Program-made: the position numbers and the translations under genes
Part shown: positions 53,249 to 62,559 of the stretch, piece by piece
Numbering within the stretch: position 1 is the first letter of the stretch
How the letters are laid out: every line of letters starts with the position of its first letter
Notes under the pieces: generated by a model
Databases searched by the model: none
The model's input: the letters and a program-made list of their open reading frames with translations, nothing else
What the model was told of the DNA's origin: nothing
Assembly (NCBI GenBank): GCA_002633275.1
Contig: NWBO01000149.1
Location: forward strand, 62,001 to 126,000
From: Bacteroidales bacterium Phil12
Lineage (GTDB): Bacteria; Bacteroidota; Bacteroidia; Bacteroidales; P3
Length of the DNA stretch: 64,000 nucleotides
Direction of reading: 5' to 3'

Positions 53249-56200
53249 TTAATTAAACGTAATTTCAAGGTTCAAACCTCTCAATTCATGAACAAGTACA
53301 TTGAACGATTCAGGAAGTCCCGGTGTAGGCATATTATCTCCCTTAACTATTGCTTCGTATGCTTTTGCTCTTCCTACAACATCGTCGGACTTGACTGTCA
53401 GCATTTCCTGCAATACATGAGAAGCTCCGTATGCTTCCAATGCCCAAACCTCCATTTCTCCAAATCTTTGACCACCAAACTGAGCTTTACCACCCAATGG
53501 TTGCTGTGTAATCAATGAGTATGGTCCTATACTACGAGCATGCATCTTGTCATCAATCATGTGGTGCAATTTCAACATATACACATAACCAACAGTTGCA
53601 GGCTGATCAAATCTCTCTCCACTCTGTCCGTCATACAAATAACATTTACCATTTGCAGGCAAACCAGCTTCTGCCAATTGTTCATTAACTTGCTCTAATG
53701 TAGCACCATTGAAAATAGGAGTATGGTATCTTCTTCCAAGTTCATGTCCCGCCCAACCTAAGATAGTTTCAAAAATCTGTCCTAAGTTCATACGGCTCGG
53801 CACTCCCAATGGGTTCAAAACAATATCCACAGGCTTACCATTAGCAAGGAACGGCATATCCTCCTCACGAACAATTTTGGCTACAATACCTTTGTTTCCG
53901 TGACGACCCGACATCTTGTCTCCTACTTTTAACTTACGTTTCTTTGCAATATATATCTTAGCAACTTTTACTATACCAGCCGGTAAATCATCTCCTATTG
54001 TCTGTGCAAATTGTTTTCTTGCCAATTGTCCTTGATATGTTCTATATCTAAGACTATAATTATTCAATAGCTTTTTAATTAGAGTATTTGTCTGCTCATC
54101 ATCAGTCCAATCATTCGGATCAACATTTGCAAAGTCTATTGCAGTCAATAGTTTTTGATTAAACTTAACTTTCTTCGGAATGATTTCATCTCCGTATGTA
54201 GAATAAACGCCGTTGGATACCTTGCCGGTCAATAGAATAAATAATTTATCAACCAACTTTTTCTTCAACATTTGAACAGTATCCTCAAACTCGTCCTTTA
54301 ATTGTTTTAATACAATTTTGTCTTTCTGTCTTGCATCTTTATCTTTCAAGAAACGTTCAAACAATTTCTTGTCTATAACTACGCCATCAACAGAAGGCGG
54401 AACTTTCAAAGAAGCATCTTTTACATCACCAGCTTTATCACCAAAGATTGCAGACAATAATTTTTCCTCAGGAGTAGGATCGCTCTCACCCTTAGGTGTA
54501 ATCTTTCCTACAAGAATATCTCCTTCTTTGACAACTGCGCCTATACGAATCATACCATTGTCGTCCAAATCCTTTGTTGCCTCTAAACTTACATTTGGAA
54601 TATCTTTTGTCAATTCTTCCAAACCACGTTTTGTTTCACGAACTTCCGTAATAAACTCGTCAATATGAACAGAAGTGTACCAATCCTCTTTTACGACTTT
54701 TTCGGATATTACGATAGCGTCCTCGTAGTTGTAACCTTTCCAAGGCATGAATGCAACTTGTAAGTTACGACCCAATGAAAGAACTCCATTGTTGGTTGCA
54801 TAACCTTCGCAAAGAATTTGTCCTTTTGTTACCTTATCACCTTTTTTAACAATAGGTCGAAGATTTACTACCGTAGAATCATTAGTCTTTCTGAATTTAA
54901 CTAAACTATAAACCTTTCTATCGTCATCAAACGAAACCAATCTTTCGTTTTCATCTCTATCATAAATAACTGCAATTTGGCGAGCATCAACAAAATCAAC
55001 GATACCATCTTCTTCTGCCGTAATTAAATTACGAGAATCCATTGCAACGTATGGTTCGATACCAGTTCCAACGATAGGAATCTGAGGATTCAACAATGGA
55101 ACAGCCTGACGCATCATGTTAGAGCCCATCAACGCACGGTTAGCATCATCATGTTCCAAGAACGGAATCAACGAAGCTGCAATAGATGCGATTTGATTAG
55201 GTGCAACATCTAACAAATCTACGTCCTCAGGAGTTACGATAGGGAAGTCAGCTTGTTTTCTTGCTTTAACACGCTTGTCCAAAATAGTGCTATTGGCATC
55301 AACTTTTGTTACGGCTTGTGCAACAATCTTATTTTCCTCTTCCTCCGCTGTCAAATATACAGGTGCTGCGTTGTACTGAACAACACCATTCTTAACTGCA
55401 TAATAAGGAGTTTCAATAAATCCGAGTGTATTAATCTTGGCAAATACACTTAAAGACGAAATCAAACCAATATTAGGACCTTCGGGAGTTTCAATAGTGC
55501 AAAGACGACCGTAGTGTGTGTAATGGACGTCACGAACTTCAAAACCAGCACGCTCTCTTGACAAACCACCAGGACCTAACGCCGAAATACGTCTTTTGTG
55601 CGTAAGTTCTGCAAGTGGATTCGTTTGATCCATAAACTGGGACAATTGGTTTGTTCCAAAGAACGAATTAATAACAGAAGACAATGTCTTAGCATTTACC
55701 AAATCCGTTGGAGAAAATACTTCATTATCCCTAACATTCATTCTTTCTCTAATAGTCCTTGCCATACGAGATAATCCGACCCCGAATTGGGAATGCAACT
55801 GTTCCCCTACGGTACGTATTCTACGATTTGACAAGTGGTCTATATCATCAACCTCTGTCTTAGAATTTATCAACTCTATCAAGTGTTTGATGATTGAAAT
55901 AATATCTTCTTTGGTTAAAACCTTTATATTCGGATCAACGTGTAAATCCAATTTTTTATTTATTTTGTATCTACCAACATCGCCCAAATCATAACGTTTA
56001 TCTGAGAAAAATAATTTGTCAATAACGTCTCTTGCGGTCTGCTCATCAGGTGGCTCTGCCGAACGTAATTGTCTATAAATATTCTCAACAGCTTCCTTGG
56101 CATTATTCGCTGTATCTTTCTGCAAAGTATTGAATATAATAGAATAATCTGCAGAAGTTGAGTCTTCTTTATGTACAAGTATAGAACTTATTCCAGCATC

Positions 56201-57052
56201 TAATATTTTATCAATATCATCTGCTTCAAGAATTTTTTCTCTTTCTACTATTGTCTCTGTCCTCTCAATAGAAACAACCTCTCCTATATCTTCATCAACA
56301 AAATCTTCTACCCAAGCTCTAACAACTCTCGCTGCTAATTTCTTGCCTACATATTTTTTCAAATTGCCTTTTGAAGCCTTTACCTCTTCTGCCAAATCGA
56401 ATATCTCCAAAATATCTTTATCTTGTTCATATCCGATAGCACGAAGCAAGGTCGTGATAGGCAATTTTTTCTTTCTGTCTATATAAGCATACATCACATT
56501 ATTAATGTCAGTGGTAAATTCCATCCAAGAACCCTTAAAAGGAATAATTCTTGCGGAATACAACTGCATACCATTATTATGAGTAGAGGTTCCGAAGAAA
56601 ACTCCCGGCGAACGGTGTAACTGAGACACCACAACTCTCTCTGCTCCATTAATAACAAACGTACCCTTAGGAGTCATATATGGTATCATTCCCAAATAGA
56701 CATCCTGAATAATTGTTTTGAAGTCTTCGTGTTCTTCGTCCGTACAATAAAGTTTCAATTTTGCTTTCAACGGAACTGAAAACGTAAGACCTCTTTCTAT
56801 ACATTCCTCAATAGAGTAACGTGGTGCATCAACGAAATAATCAATAAATTCCAAAACGAAATTATTTCTTGCATCACTGATTGGAAAATTCTCTGAAAAA
56901 ACTTTATACAAACCTTCATTCTTACGATTTTCCGTATCTGTCTCTAATTGGAAAAATTCACGAAACGATTTCAACTGAATATCCAAAAAGTCAGGATATT
57001 CAAATTTCTTTACAGTCGCGAAATTGACTATATTTGAATTATTATTTGCCAA
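53249..57052 (-). CDS. rpoB: DNA-directed RNA polymerase subunit beta
   Basis: Second-largest RNA polymerase subunit and rifampicin target, 1267 residues, normal for Bacteroidota. The rifampicin-pocket region reads [32 protein letters not shown] and looks like wild type: Asp of FMDQTN, His of THKRR and the following Ser equivalent are all present. The C-terminus [12 protein letters not shown] contacts beta'. A large hairpin lies between rplL and this gene and may set polymerase levels relative to ribosomal proteins. Confidence 0.98.
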   Translation of the reverse strand: MANNNSNIVNFATVKKFEYPDFLDIQLKSFREFFQLETDTENRKNEGLYKVFSENFPISDARNNFVLEFIDYFVDAPRYSIEECIERGLTFSVPLKAKLKLYCTDEEHEDFKTIIQDVYLGMIPYMTPKGTFVINGAERVVVSQLHRSPGVFFGTSTHNNGMQLYSARIIPFKGSWMEFTTDINNVMYAYIDRKKKLPITTLLRAIGYEQDKDILEIFDLAEEVKASKGNLKKYVGKKLAARVVRAWVEDFVDEDIGEVVSIERTETIVEREKILEADDIDKILDAGISSILVHKEDSTSADYSIIFNTLQKDTANNAKEAVENIYRQLRSAEPPDEQTARDVIDKLFFSDKRYDLGDVGRYKINKKLDLHVDPNIKVLTKEDIISIIKHLIELINSKTEVDDIDHLSNRRIRTVGEQLHSQFGVGLSRMARTIRERMNVRDNEVFSPTDLVNAKTLSSVINSFFGTNQLSQFMDQTNPLAELTHKRRISALGPGGLSRERAGFEVRDVHYTHYGRLCTIETPEGPNIGLISSLSVFAKINTLGFIETPYYAVKNGVVQYNAAPVYLTAEEEENKIVAQAVTKVDANSTILDKRVKARKQADFPIVTPEDVDLLDVAPNQIASIAASLIPFLEHDDANRALMGSNMMRQAVPLLNPQIPIVGTGIEPYVAMDSRNLITAEEDGIVDFVDARQIAVIYDRDENERLVSFDDDRKVYSLVKFRKTNDSTVVNLRPIVKKGDKVTKGQILCEGYATNNGVLSLGRNLQVAFMPWKGYNYEDAIVISEKVVKEDWYTSVHIDEFITEVRETKRGLEELTKDIPNVSLEATKDLDDNGMIRIGAVVKEGDILVGKITPKGESDPTPEEKLLSAIFGDKAGDVKDASLKVPPSVDGVVIDKKLFERFLKDKDARQKDKIVLKQLKDEFEDTVQMLKKKLVDKLFILLTGKVSNGVYSTYGDEIIPKKVKFNQKLLTAIDFANVDPNDWTDDEQTNTLIKKLLNNYSLRYRTYQGQLARKQFAQTIGDDLPAGIVKVAKIYIAKKRKLKVGDKMSGRHGNKGIVAKIVREEDMPFLANGKPVDIVLNPLGVPSRMNLGQIFETILGWAGHELGRRYHTPIFNGATLEQVNEQLAEAGLPANGKCYLYDGQSGERFDQPATVGYVYMLKLHHMIDDKMHARSIGPYSLITQQPLGGKAQFGGQRFGEMEVWALEAYGASHVLQEMLTVKSDDVVGRAKAYEAIVKGDNMPTPGLPESFNVLVHELRGLNLEITFN

Positions 57053-57121
57053 GGTTAAAAAAATTAAAGGTTAAAACACTATTTCTACTGCGAGGATTTA
57101 CCTCCAACAAACGTAAAACAA

Positions 57122-57159
57122 GGAACAGGTACCCCTTACAAAAGGGGTACAACTGTTCC
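57122..57159 (-). terminator. Partial terminator/attenuator-type hairpin between rplL and rpoB
   Basis: GGAACAG (57122-57128) pairs with CTGTTCC (57153-57159), and GTACCCCTT (57129-57137) pairs with AAGGGGTAC (57142-57150). The loop is 4 nt and there is a 2-nt bulge. On the minus strand the stem is followed by TTGTTTT. Placement parallels the rplL-rpoB attenuator of E. coli. Confidence 0.75.
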
Positions 57160-57190
57160 CAATATCAATTATTGATTGCGGTGAAATGTC

Positions 57191-57562
57191 TTATTTAATT
57201 TCAACCTTTGCACCAGCTTCTTCTAATGCAGCCTTTAATGATTCTGCCTCTTCTTTTGTTACACCTTCTTTCAACGCTTTCGGAGCAGCGTCAACTAATT
57301 CTTTAGCTTCTTTCAAACCAAGGCTACAAAGATCTTTAACATGTTTTACAACATTCAACTTAGAAGCACCTGCCTCTACCAATATTACATCAAACGATGT
57401 TTTTTCTTCTGCAGCAGCACCGCCTTCTGCTGTAGCTGCAACTGCAACTGTAGCAACTGCTGGCTCGATGCCATATTCTTCTTTTAATATGTCGCCAAGT
57501 TCCTTAGCTTCTTTAACTGTTAAGCTAACTAATTGTTCTGCTAATGCTTTTAGATCTGCCAT
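57191..57562 (-). CDS. rplL: 50S ribosomal protein L7/L12
   Basis: Stalk protein of the large subunit that recruits translation GTPases, present in several copies per ribosome. The 123-residue protein has the N-terminal dimerisation helix pair ([25 protein letters not shown]), an Ala/Val/Thr-rich hinge (residues 33-52) and the conserved C-terminal domain ([44 protein letters not shown]). It lies 38 bp after rplJ, with the hairpin before rpoB downstream. Confidence 0.97.
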   Translation of the reverse strand: MADLKALAEQLVSLTVKEAKELGDILKEEYGIEPAVATVAVAATAEGGAAAEEKTSFDVILVEAGASKLNVVKHVKDLCSLGLKEAKELVDAAPKALKEGVTKEEAESLKAALEEAGAKVEIK

Positions 57563-57600
57563 TTTATTTTCTTATTTTTAATTGTTTCTAACTATTTTTA

Positions 57601-58122
57601 TTATTCTGCGCTTGCAGTTTCTTGTTGTTTATCTTGTCTTTCTTCGTTTGTTAAACCGCTAACGATATTTCTAACAGGAGATAACAATGCAGAGATAACA
57701 TCTGCAATCAATTCGTTCTTAGACTTAATAGCAACAAGCTCATTCAAATGCTCTTCGCCAATATAGAATTCTTCCTCTACATAAGCAGATTTCAACAAAG
57801 GTTTTTCTTTTTTATCCTTTTGATTTCTGAACTCTTTTATTAATTTAGCAGGAGCATTATTAACTTTTGATAACATCAACGAAGTCTGTCCCTTGAAAGT
57901 TGGAATCATTGCTGAATAATCCATATCCAAACTTTCGATAGCTTTTTTCAAAAACGCATTTTTAACTACCAATAGTTTGATTTCTCTCTTGAAACACATT
58001 CTCCTCAAATTAGCTGTATCCTTAGCATTCAAGCCTTCAAGATCTACAACATATAAATAAGGATATTCTTTGATGTTTTCACCAATACTTTCTATTAGTT
58101 TACCTCTTTCTTCTTTTCTCAT
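57601..58122 (-). CDS. rplJ: 50S ribosomal protein L10
   Basis: Base of the L7/L12 stalk, 173 residues. The N-terminal RNA-binding part reads EERGKLIESIGENIKEYPYLYVVDLEGLNAKDTANLRRMCFKREIKLLVVKNAFLKKAIE. The C-terminal helix (VISALLSPVRNIVSGL) binds L7/L12 dimers. It ends in a Gln/Asp/Lys-rich tail. In other bacteria L10 represses its own operon by binding the leader; no such leader was identified in the 19 bp after rplA. Confidence 0.96.
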   Translation of the reverse strand: MRKEERGKLIESIGENIKEYPYLYVVDLEGLNAKDTANLRRMCFKREIKLLVVKNAFLKKAIESLDMDYSAMIPTFKGQTSLMLSKVNNAPAKLIKEFRNQKDKKEKPLLKSAYVEEEFYIGEEHLNELVAIKSKNELIADVISALLSPVRNIVSGLTNEERQDKQQETASAE

Positions 58123-58141
58123 TTCAAATCATGTATAAAGA

Positions 58142-58837
58142 TTATTTACTAATAGATTTTGCATCTACCTTTACACCAGGACTCATCGTTGATGAAACGC
58201 TGACACTCTTCACATAAGTTCCTTTGGCACTTGTCGGCTTCAATTTCAAAATCATTCTGATAACTTCCATTGCATTATCTATGATTTTATCCTCCGAAAA
58301 TGACATTCTTGCCACACTTGTATGAACAATACCAAATTTATCAACTTTGAAATCTATTTTGCCGGCTTTTACTTCTTGGACTGCCTTTGCTATATCCATT
58401 GTAACTGTGCCGGTTTTAGGGTTAGGCATCAAACCACGAGGGCCTAATATTCTACCTAACGCACCTATTTTTGGCATTACACTTGGCATAGTAACTATTA
58501 CATCGACATCCGTCCAACCGCCTTTAATTTTGGTGATGTATTCATCTAACCCAACATAATCAGCTCCGGCAGCCTTAGCTTCTTCTTCTTTGTCCTCTGT
58601 ACATAATACAAGTACTTTCTTAGTCTTACCTGTACCATGAGGAAGAGTAACTGTACCTCTTACCATTTGGTTTGATTTTCGAGGATCAACACCAAGGCGT
58701 ATATCAACATCAAAAGAAGCATCAAACTTAGTAAAAGTTATATCCTTTACAATTTTAACGGCTTGCTCCAATGTATACTCCTTAGAAGAATCATACTTTT
58801 TTAAGGCCTCTACTGTTTTTTTCGATTGTTTTGCCAT
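58142..58837 (-). CDS. rplA: 50S ribosomal protein L1
   Basis: Forms the L1 stalk near the exit site, 231 residues. Conserved blocks are [28 protein letters not shown]-like (here [17 protein letters not shown]), [26 protein letters not shown] and the C-terminal [26 protein letters not shown]. Length and start are normal. It lies 24 bp after rplK. L1 can autorepress the L11-L1 operon in other bacteria. Confidence 0.97.
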   Translation of the reverse strand: MAKQSKKTVEALKKYDSSKEYTLEQAVKIVKDITFTKFDASFDVDIRLGVDPRKSNQMVRGTVTLPHGTGKTKKVLVLCTEDKEEEAKAAGADYVGLDEYITKIKGGWTDVDVIVTMPSVMPKIGALGRILGPRGLMPNPKTGTVTMDIAKAVQEVKAGKIDFKVDKFGIVHTSVARMSFSEDKIIDNAMEVIRMILKLKPTSAKGTYVKSVSVSSTMSPGVKVDAKSISK

Positions 58838-58861
58838 TTTTGCAATTTTCTATTTTTAATG

Positions 58862-59284
58862 TTACTTAACTGTGATACCCATGCTGCGAGCTGTACCTGC
58901 TACCATACGCATAGCGCTTTCAAGAGTGAAACAATTTAGATCCACCATTTTAGCCTCAGCGATTTCTTTAACTTGATCTTGGGTTAAAGAAGCAACTTTT
59001 TTACGGTTAGGCTCTCCCGAACCACCTTTTGCTTTCGTAGCCTCCAAGATTTGTACAACTACAGGAGGTGTCTTAACAACAAAATCAAAGCTCTTGTCAG
59101 TATACACATTAATTATAACAGGCAAAATCTTACCTGCTTGCTTCTGTGTTCTGGCATTGAACTGCTTGCAAAATTCCATTATATTCACACCTTTGGCACC
59201 CAAAGCAGGTCCCACTGGTGGTGCTGGATTTGCAGCGCCTCCTTTGATTTGCAATTTAATTAATCCTGCAACTTCTTTTGCCAT
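58862..59284 (-). CDS. rplK: 50S ribosomal protein L11
   Basis: Binds 23S rRNA at the GTPase-associated centre, 140 residues. The N-terminal Pro-rich loop is [29 protein letters not shown]. The C-terminal RNA-binding domain ends in [16 protein letters not shown]. Both are standard. It is 38 bp after nusG and opens the ribosomal-protein part of the operon. Confidence 0.97.
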   Translation of the reverse strand: MAKEVAGLIKLQIKGGAANPAPPVGPALGAKGVNIMEFCKQFNARTQKQAGKILPVIINVYTDKSFDFVVKTPPVVVQILEATKAKGGSGEPNRKKVASLTQDQVKEIAEAKMVDLNCFTLESAMRMVAGTARSMGITVK

Positions 59285-59322
59285 CTTTTTAAAATGCTAT
59301 TAAATGTTTATTATAAATGTTT

Positions 59323-59868
59323 TTATTGTTTCTCAACCTGATAATTGGACAATTCGACAGGAGTCTTTCTACCAAAAATTTTAACTATAACTTTCATTTT
59401 CTGCTTTTCATTATTGACTTCTTCAATAACTCCATCGAAATTCTTGAAAGGTCCATCTATAATTCTGATAGTCTCTCCGACAATATATGTTTGTTCTGAT
59501 GCTTCAACAGAATCAATACTGTCATCAACAGTTTTAAGAATTCTCTTAACTTCACCATCTGTCATCGGAATAGGTTTCCCACTCTTCTCTGTTATAAAGT
59601 CAAGTACATTAGGGATATTTTTTATCACATGAGCGACTTCTCCCTCCAACTTAGCCTCTACAAAAAGGTAACCTGGAAACAATGTTCTTTCCTTGCTTGT
59701 CTTCTTACCATTACGTACTGAATAAACTCTTTCGACTGGTATCAAAACATTGCTAACGAAATTGCCCAAACCTCTTCGAGCTATTTCATTATCAATATAT
59801 TCTTTTGCTTTACGTTCTTTTCCGGCAATAGCCTTCAAGACATACCACTTCTTCGTTTGTTCACTCAT
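59323..59868 (-). CDS. nusG: Transcription termination/antitermination factor NusG
   Basis: Elongation factor that binds the polymerase clamp, 181 residues. The NGN domain reads KWYVLKAIAGKERKAKEYIDNEIARRGL then LFPGYLFVEAKLEGEVAHVIKNIPNVLDF. The C-terminal KOW domain reads GETIRIIDGPFKNFDGVIEEVNNEKQKMKVIVKIFGRKTPVEL. This is the housekeeping NusG by position, between secE and rplK, and not one of the specialised UpxY paralogues of capsule loci. Confidence 0.97.
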   Translation of the reverse strand: MSEQTKKWYVLKAIAGKERKAKEYIDNEIARRGLGNFVSNVLIPVERVYSVRNGKKTSKERTLFPGYLFVEAKLEGEVAHVIKNIPNVLDFITEKSGKPIPMTDGEVKRILKTVDDSIDSVEASEQTYIVGETIRIIDGPFKNFDGVIEEVNNEKQKMKVIVKIFGRKTPVELSNYQVEKQ

Positions 59869-59982
59869 AAGGTTAAATAGTATTATTGAGATTTATAAAA
59901 ACATACCTATTCTCCTTTTATATCTCAATATTCTGACGAACTTTTGGGAAGCAAGATATAAAAAGAAAAATTTAATTTTCTT

Positions 59983-60201
59983 TTATGCGATTAATTGATA
60001 AATATAACCTAACAGACCCTTCCAAAACATTGTTGGATGAACTCCAAAGGCAATATCCATTACGAATACTATCAATGCTATAATCAATGATGCGACAAAA
60101 ACAACTACGGTTGAATTCATCAATTCATCCATAGTTGGCCATGAAACTTTCTTCATCTCATCATAACAACTCTTCACATAACCTACAATTCTGTTAGCCA
60201 T
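59983..60201 (-). CDS. secE: Preprotein translocase subunit SecE
   Basis: Small essential subunit of the SecYEG channel, 72 residues with one membrane helix (about residues 30-52) after a short amphipathic helix carrying the family motif YDEMKKVSWPTMDEL. The start at 60201 (MANRIVGYVKS) is chosen because an upstream in-frame extension runs through the tRNA-Trp gene. It lies between tRNA-Trp and nusG. Confidence 0.93.
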   Translation of the reverse strand: MANRIVGYVKSCYDEMKKVSWPTMDELMNSTVVVFVASLIIALIVFVMDIAFGVHPTMFWKGLLGYIYQLIA

Positions 60202-60233
60202 ATCTATATAGTGTTTTTCGTATTTTATTAAAG

Positions 60234-60304
60234 CAGGGGCAGAGAGAATCGAACTCCCACCAACGGTTTTGGAGACCGCTATTCTACCATTAGACCATGC
60301 CCCT
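60234..60304 (-). tRNA. tRNA-Trp (CCA)
   Basis: The seven-base acceptor AGGGGCA pairs with TGCCCCT, followed by discriminator G typical of tRNA-Trp. The anticodon loop is CTCCAAA with anticodon CCA. The T arm has GGTTCGA-like GAGTTCGATTC. It lies between tuf and secE, the classic place. Confidence 0.96.
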
Positions 60305-60354
60305 GTATCTAAGAGCAAGCATATAACGTACTTGCTCTTAGTTTTATTATATTA

Positions 60355-61542
60355 TTAGTCCAAAATCTTTGTTACCTGACCTGCACCAACAGTTCTACCA
60401 CCTTCACGGATAGCGAAACGTAAGTTAAGGTTCAAAGCGATTTCAGAAAGCAAATCTACTGTGATTGTTAAGTTATCACCAGGCATTACTAACTCACGTC
60501 CTTCCGGAAGAGTGATTTCTCCTGTAACGTCAGTAGTTCTGAAATAGAATTGAGGACGATATCTATTCTGGAATGGAGTATGACGACCACCTTCTTCTTT
60601 CTTCAAGATATAAACCTCAGCTTGGAATTTTTTATGAGGAGTAATCGTACCAGGTTTAGCAATAACCATACCTCTACGAATTTCATCCTTATCAATACCA
60701 CGCAACAACAAACCTACGTTATCACCAGCTTCACCTTCATCAAGAAGTTTACGGAACATCTCAACTCCGGTAACAGTTGATTTAAGTTTTTCAGCTCCCA
60801 TACCAATAATATCAACAGGTTCTCCAACTTTAATAACACCCGTTTCAATCTTACCAGTAGCAACTGTACCACGACCTGTAATAGAGAACACGTCTTCAAC
60901 AGGCATCAAGAAATCTTTCTCAACATCTCTGACTGGAAGTGGAATCCACTCATCAACAGCCTTCATCAACTCCATAACTTTCTCTACCCATTGTGGCTCA
61001 CCATTCAATGCACCCAAAGCAGAACCTCTAATGATAGGAGTATTATCGCCATCAAATTCATAGAATGACAACAAATCTCTGATATCCATTTCAACAAGAT
61101 CCAACAACTCAGGGTCATCAACCAAGTCAACTTTGTTCATGAAAACAACCATACGAGGAACGCCTACCTGACGAGCCAACAGTATGTGCTCACGAGTTTG
61201 AGGCATAGGACCATCAGTTGAAGCAACAACCAAAATAGCACCATCCATCTGAGCAGCACCAGTAACCATGTTCTTTACATAGTCAGCGTGACCAGGACAG
61301 TCAACGTGTGCATAGTGACGATTCTCTGTTTGATACTCTACGTGAGCAGTATTAATAGTAATACCTCTTTCTTTTTCCTCAGGAGCAGAGTCAATAGAAT
61401 CAAATGATTTAACCTCAGACAAACCCTTTTCAGCCAAAACTTTTGTAATAGCAGCAGTCAAGGTAGTCTTACCATGGTCAACGTGACCGATTGTACCTAT
61501 ATTAACATGTGGTTTGGTACGCTCAAATTTCTCTTTTGCCAT
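60355..61542 (-). CDS. tuf: Translation elongation factor Tu
   Basis: GTPase that delivers aminoacyl-tRNA to the ribosome, 395 residues. The G motifs are intact: GHVDHGKTT (residues 18-26), [12 protein letters not shown] (switch II), NKVDLVDD and the switch I region [16 protein letters not shown]. The C-terminal domains include the tRNA-binding [23 protein letters not shown]. It lies between tRNA-Thr(GGT) and tRNA-Trp. A possible internal -7 box (minus TAAATTTG, 61580-61573) could give extra transcription of tuf. Confidence 0.98.
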   Translation of the reverse strand: MAKEKFERTKPHVNIGTIGHVDHGKTTLTAAITKVLAEKGLSEVKSFDSIDSAPEEKERGITINTAHVEYQTENRHYAHVDCPGHADYVKNMVTGAAQMDGAILVVASTDGPMPQTREHILLARQVGVPRMVVFMNKVDLVDDPELLDLVEMDIRDLLSFYEFDGDNTPIIRGSALGALNGEPQWVEKVMELMKAVDEWIPLPVRDVEKDFLMPVEDVFSITGRGTVATGKIETGVIKVGEPVDIIGMGAEKLKSTVTGVEMFRKLLDEGEAGDNVGLLLRGIDKDEIRRGMVIAKPGTITPHKKFQAEVYILKKEEGGRHTPFQNRYRPQFYFRTTDVTGEITLPEGRELVMPGDNLTITVDLLSEIALNLNLRFAIREGGRTVGAGQVTKILD

Positions 61543-61588
61543 AATTTTATTCTATTTAATTGTTATTAATTACAAATTTATAAATCAG

Positions 61589-61660
<72 letters not shown>

Positions 61661-61742
61661 ATACACTTCACACTTACAACAATAAGGACGAGCCTCACAA
61701 AAACTCCTCCTCTTTCAAAGCATCTGACAGCTCAACTTTTTG

Positions 61743-61815
61743 AGCGGGAAACGGGGCTCGAACCCGCCACCTATAGCTTGGAAGGCTATCGCTCTACCAA
61801 ATGAGCTATTCCCGC
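61743..61815 (-). tRNA. tRNA-Gly (TCC)
   Basis: Acceptor GCGGGAA/TTCCCGC, anticodon loop CTTCCAA with anticodon TCC, and T arm GCGGGTTCGAGCCCCGT. It is third in the tRNA cluster. Confidence 0.96.
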
Positions 61816-61878
61816 ATGGCTTTTAGTCTTAAAGATATTTATAAATAAATGTAAATGAAAATACCTTTTGACTTTGCG

Positions 61879-61960
61879 TGGGGAAGGGTGGACTCGAACC
61901 ACCGAACTCCGAAGAGGACAGATTTACAGTCTGTTGCAATTGCCACTATGCGACTTCCCC
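61879..61960 (-). tRNA. tRNA-Tyr (GTA)
   Basis: Acceptor GGGGAAG/CTTCCCC, anticodon loop CTGTAAA with anticodon GTA, a long variable arm as expected for a class II tRNA, T arm GGTTCGAGTCC and discriminator A. Confidence 0.95.
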
Positions 61961-61970
61961 AACAAGATTG

Positions 61971-62043
61971 AGCCGATAGAGGGACTTGAACCCCCGACAG
62001 GCTGATTACAAATCAGCTACTCTACCAACTGAGTTATATCGGC
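61971..62043 (-). tRNA. tRNA-Thr (TGT)
   Basis: Acceptor GCCGATA/TATCGGC, anticodon stem-loop CTGA-TTTGTAA-TCAG with anticodon TGT, and T arm GGGTTCAAGTCCC. It is the first gene after the operon promoter. Confidence 0.96.
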
Positions 62044-62148
62044 ATTCTTTTATCTTATCTCTTAAACTTTCAAATAACTGAACTTGTCCTTTTCTCTCCC
62101 GCCTAAATCCCCTGTACCACGTTTAGTTTTCCTCTCAAAAGGCGAATG

Positions 62149-62180
62149 CAAAATTACGATATTTTCAAATACCCACCAAA
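62149..62180 (-). promoter_or_regulatory. Promoter of the tRNA-tuf-secE-nusG-rpl-rpo superoperon
   Basis: On the minus strand TTTG (62180-62177), a 20-bp gap, then TAATTTTG (62156-62149), matching both consensus elements. Predicted start is near 62142, about 100 nt before the first tRNA. It is the only full match seen upstream of the four tRNAs. Confidence 0.68.
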
Positions 62181-62559
62181 TATTTATAACTATTTTTTTC
62201 GCTATTAGTCCTTAAAATATTGTTTTTCAAGATAAAAAATTTATATTTCTATTATTATCCATTTTGATTTTTATTCTAAAAATATAGATATTTTAGCCTA
62301 ATTTTGCCCATAAATTCATCTTTAAGACAACAAAAATTAATAAAATTTTCACTTTTACATAAAATCTACTCAACAACGCTCATTCAACAACGTCATTACG
62401 CCAAAATCCGGTTCATATAACAACGCAAATAAAAAATTTGATTGTAATTCACATTCCTAAATTAAACTTTTTGCAGTCTTTTTTGTCAAAAAAAATGTAA
62501 TGTTTCAAAAAAACTTACGTTATTCACTTTTTAATTATTAACGACATAAAAGAAAAGAT
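62181..62559. other. Divergent AT-rich spacer
   Basis: This spacer separates the superoperon promoter from the receptor gene. A lone TAATTTTG at 62299-62306 on the plus strand could start transcription toward the receptor, with a long leader of about 250 nt. No -33 partner is at the right distance. No RNA gene or repeat array was recognised here. Confidence 0.35.

Noticed and set aside
60202-60318. N-terminal extension of secE
   Set aside because: The extra 39 codons are the tRNA-Trp gene read as protein.
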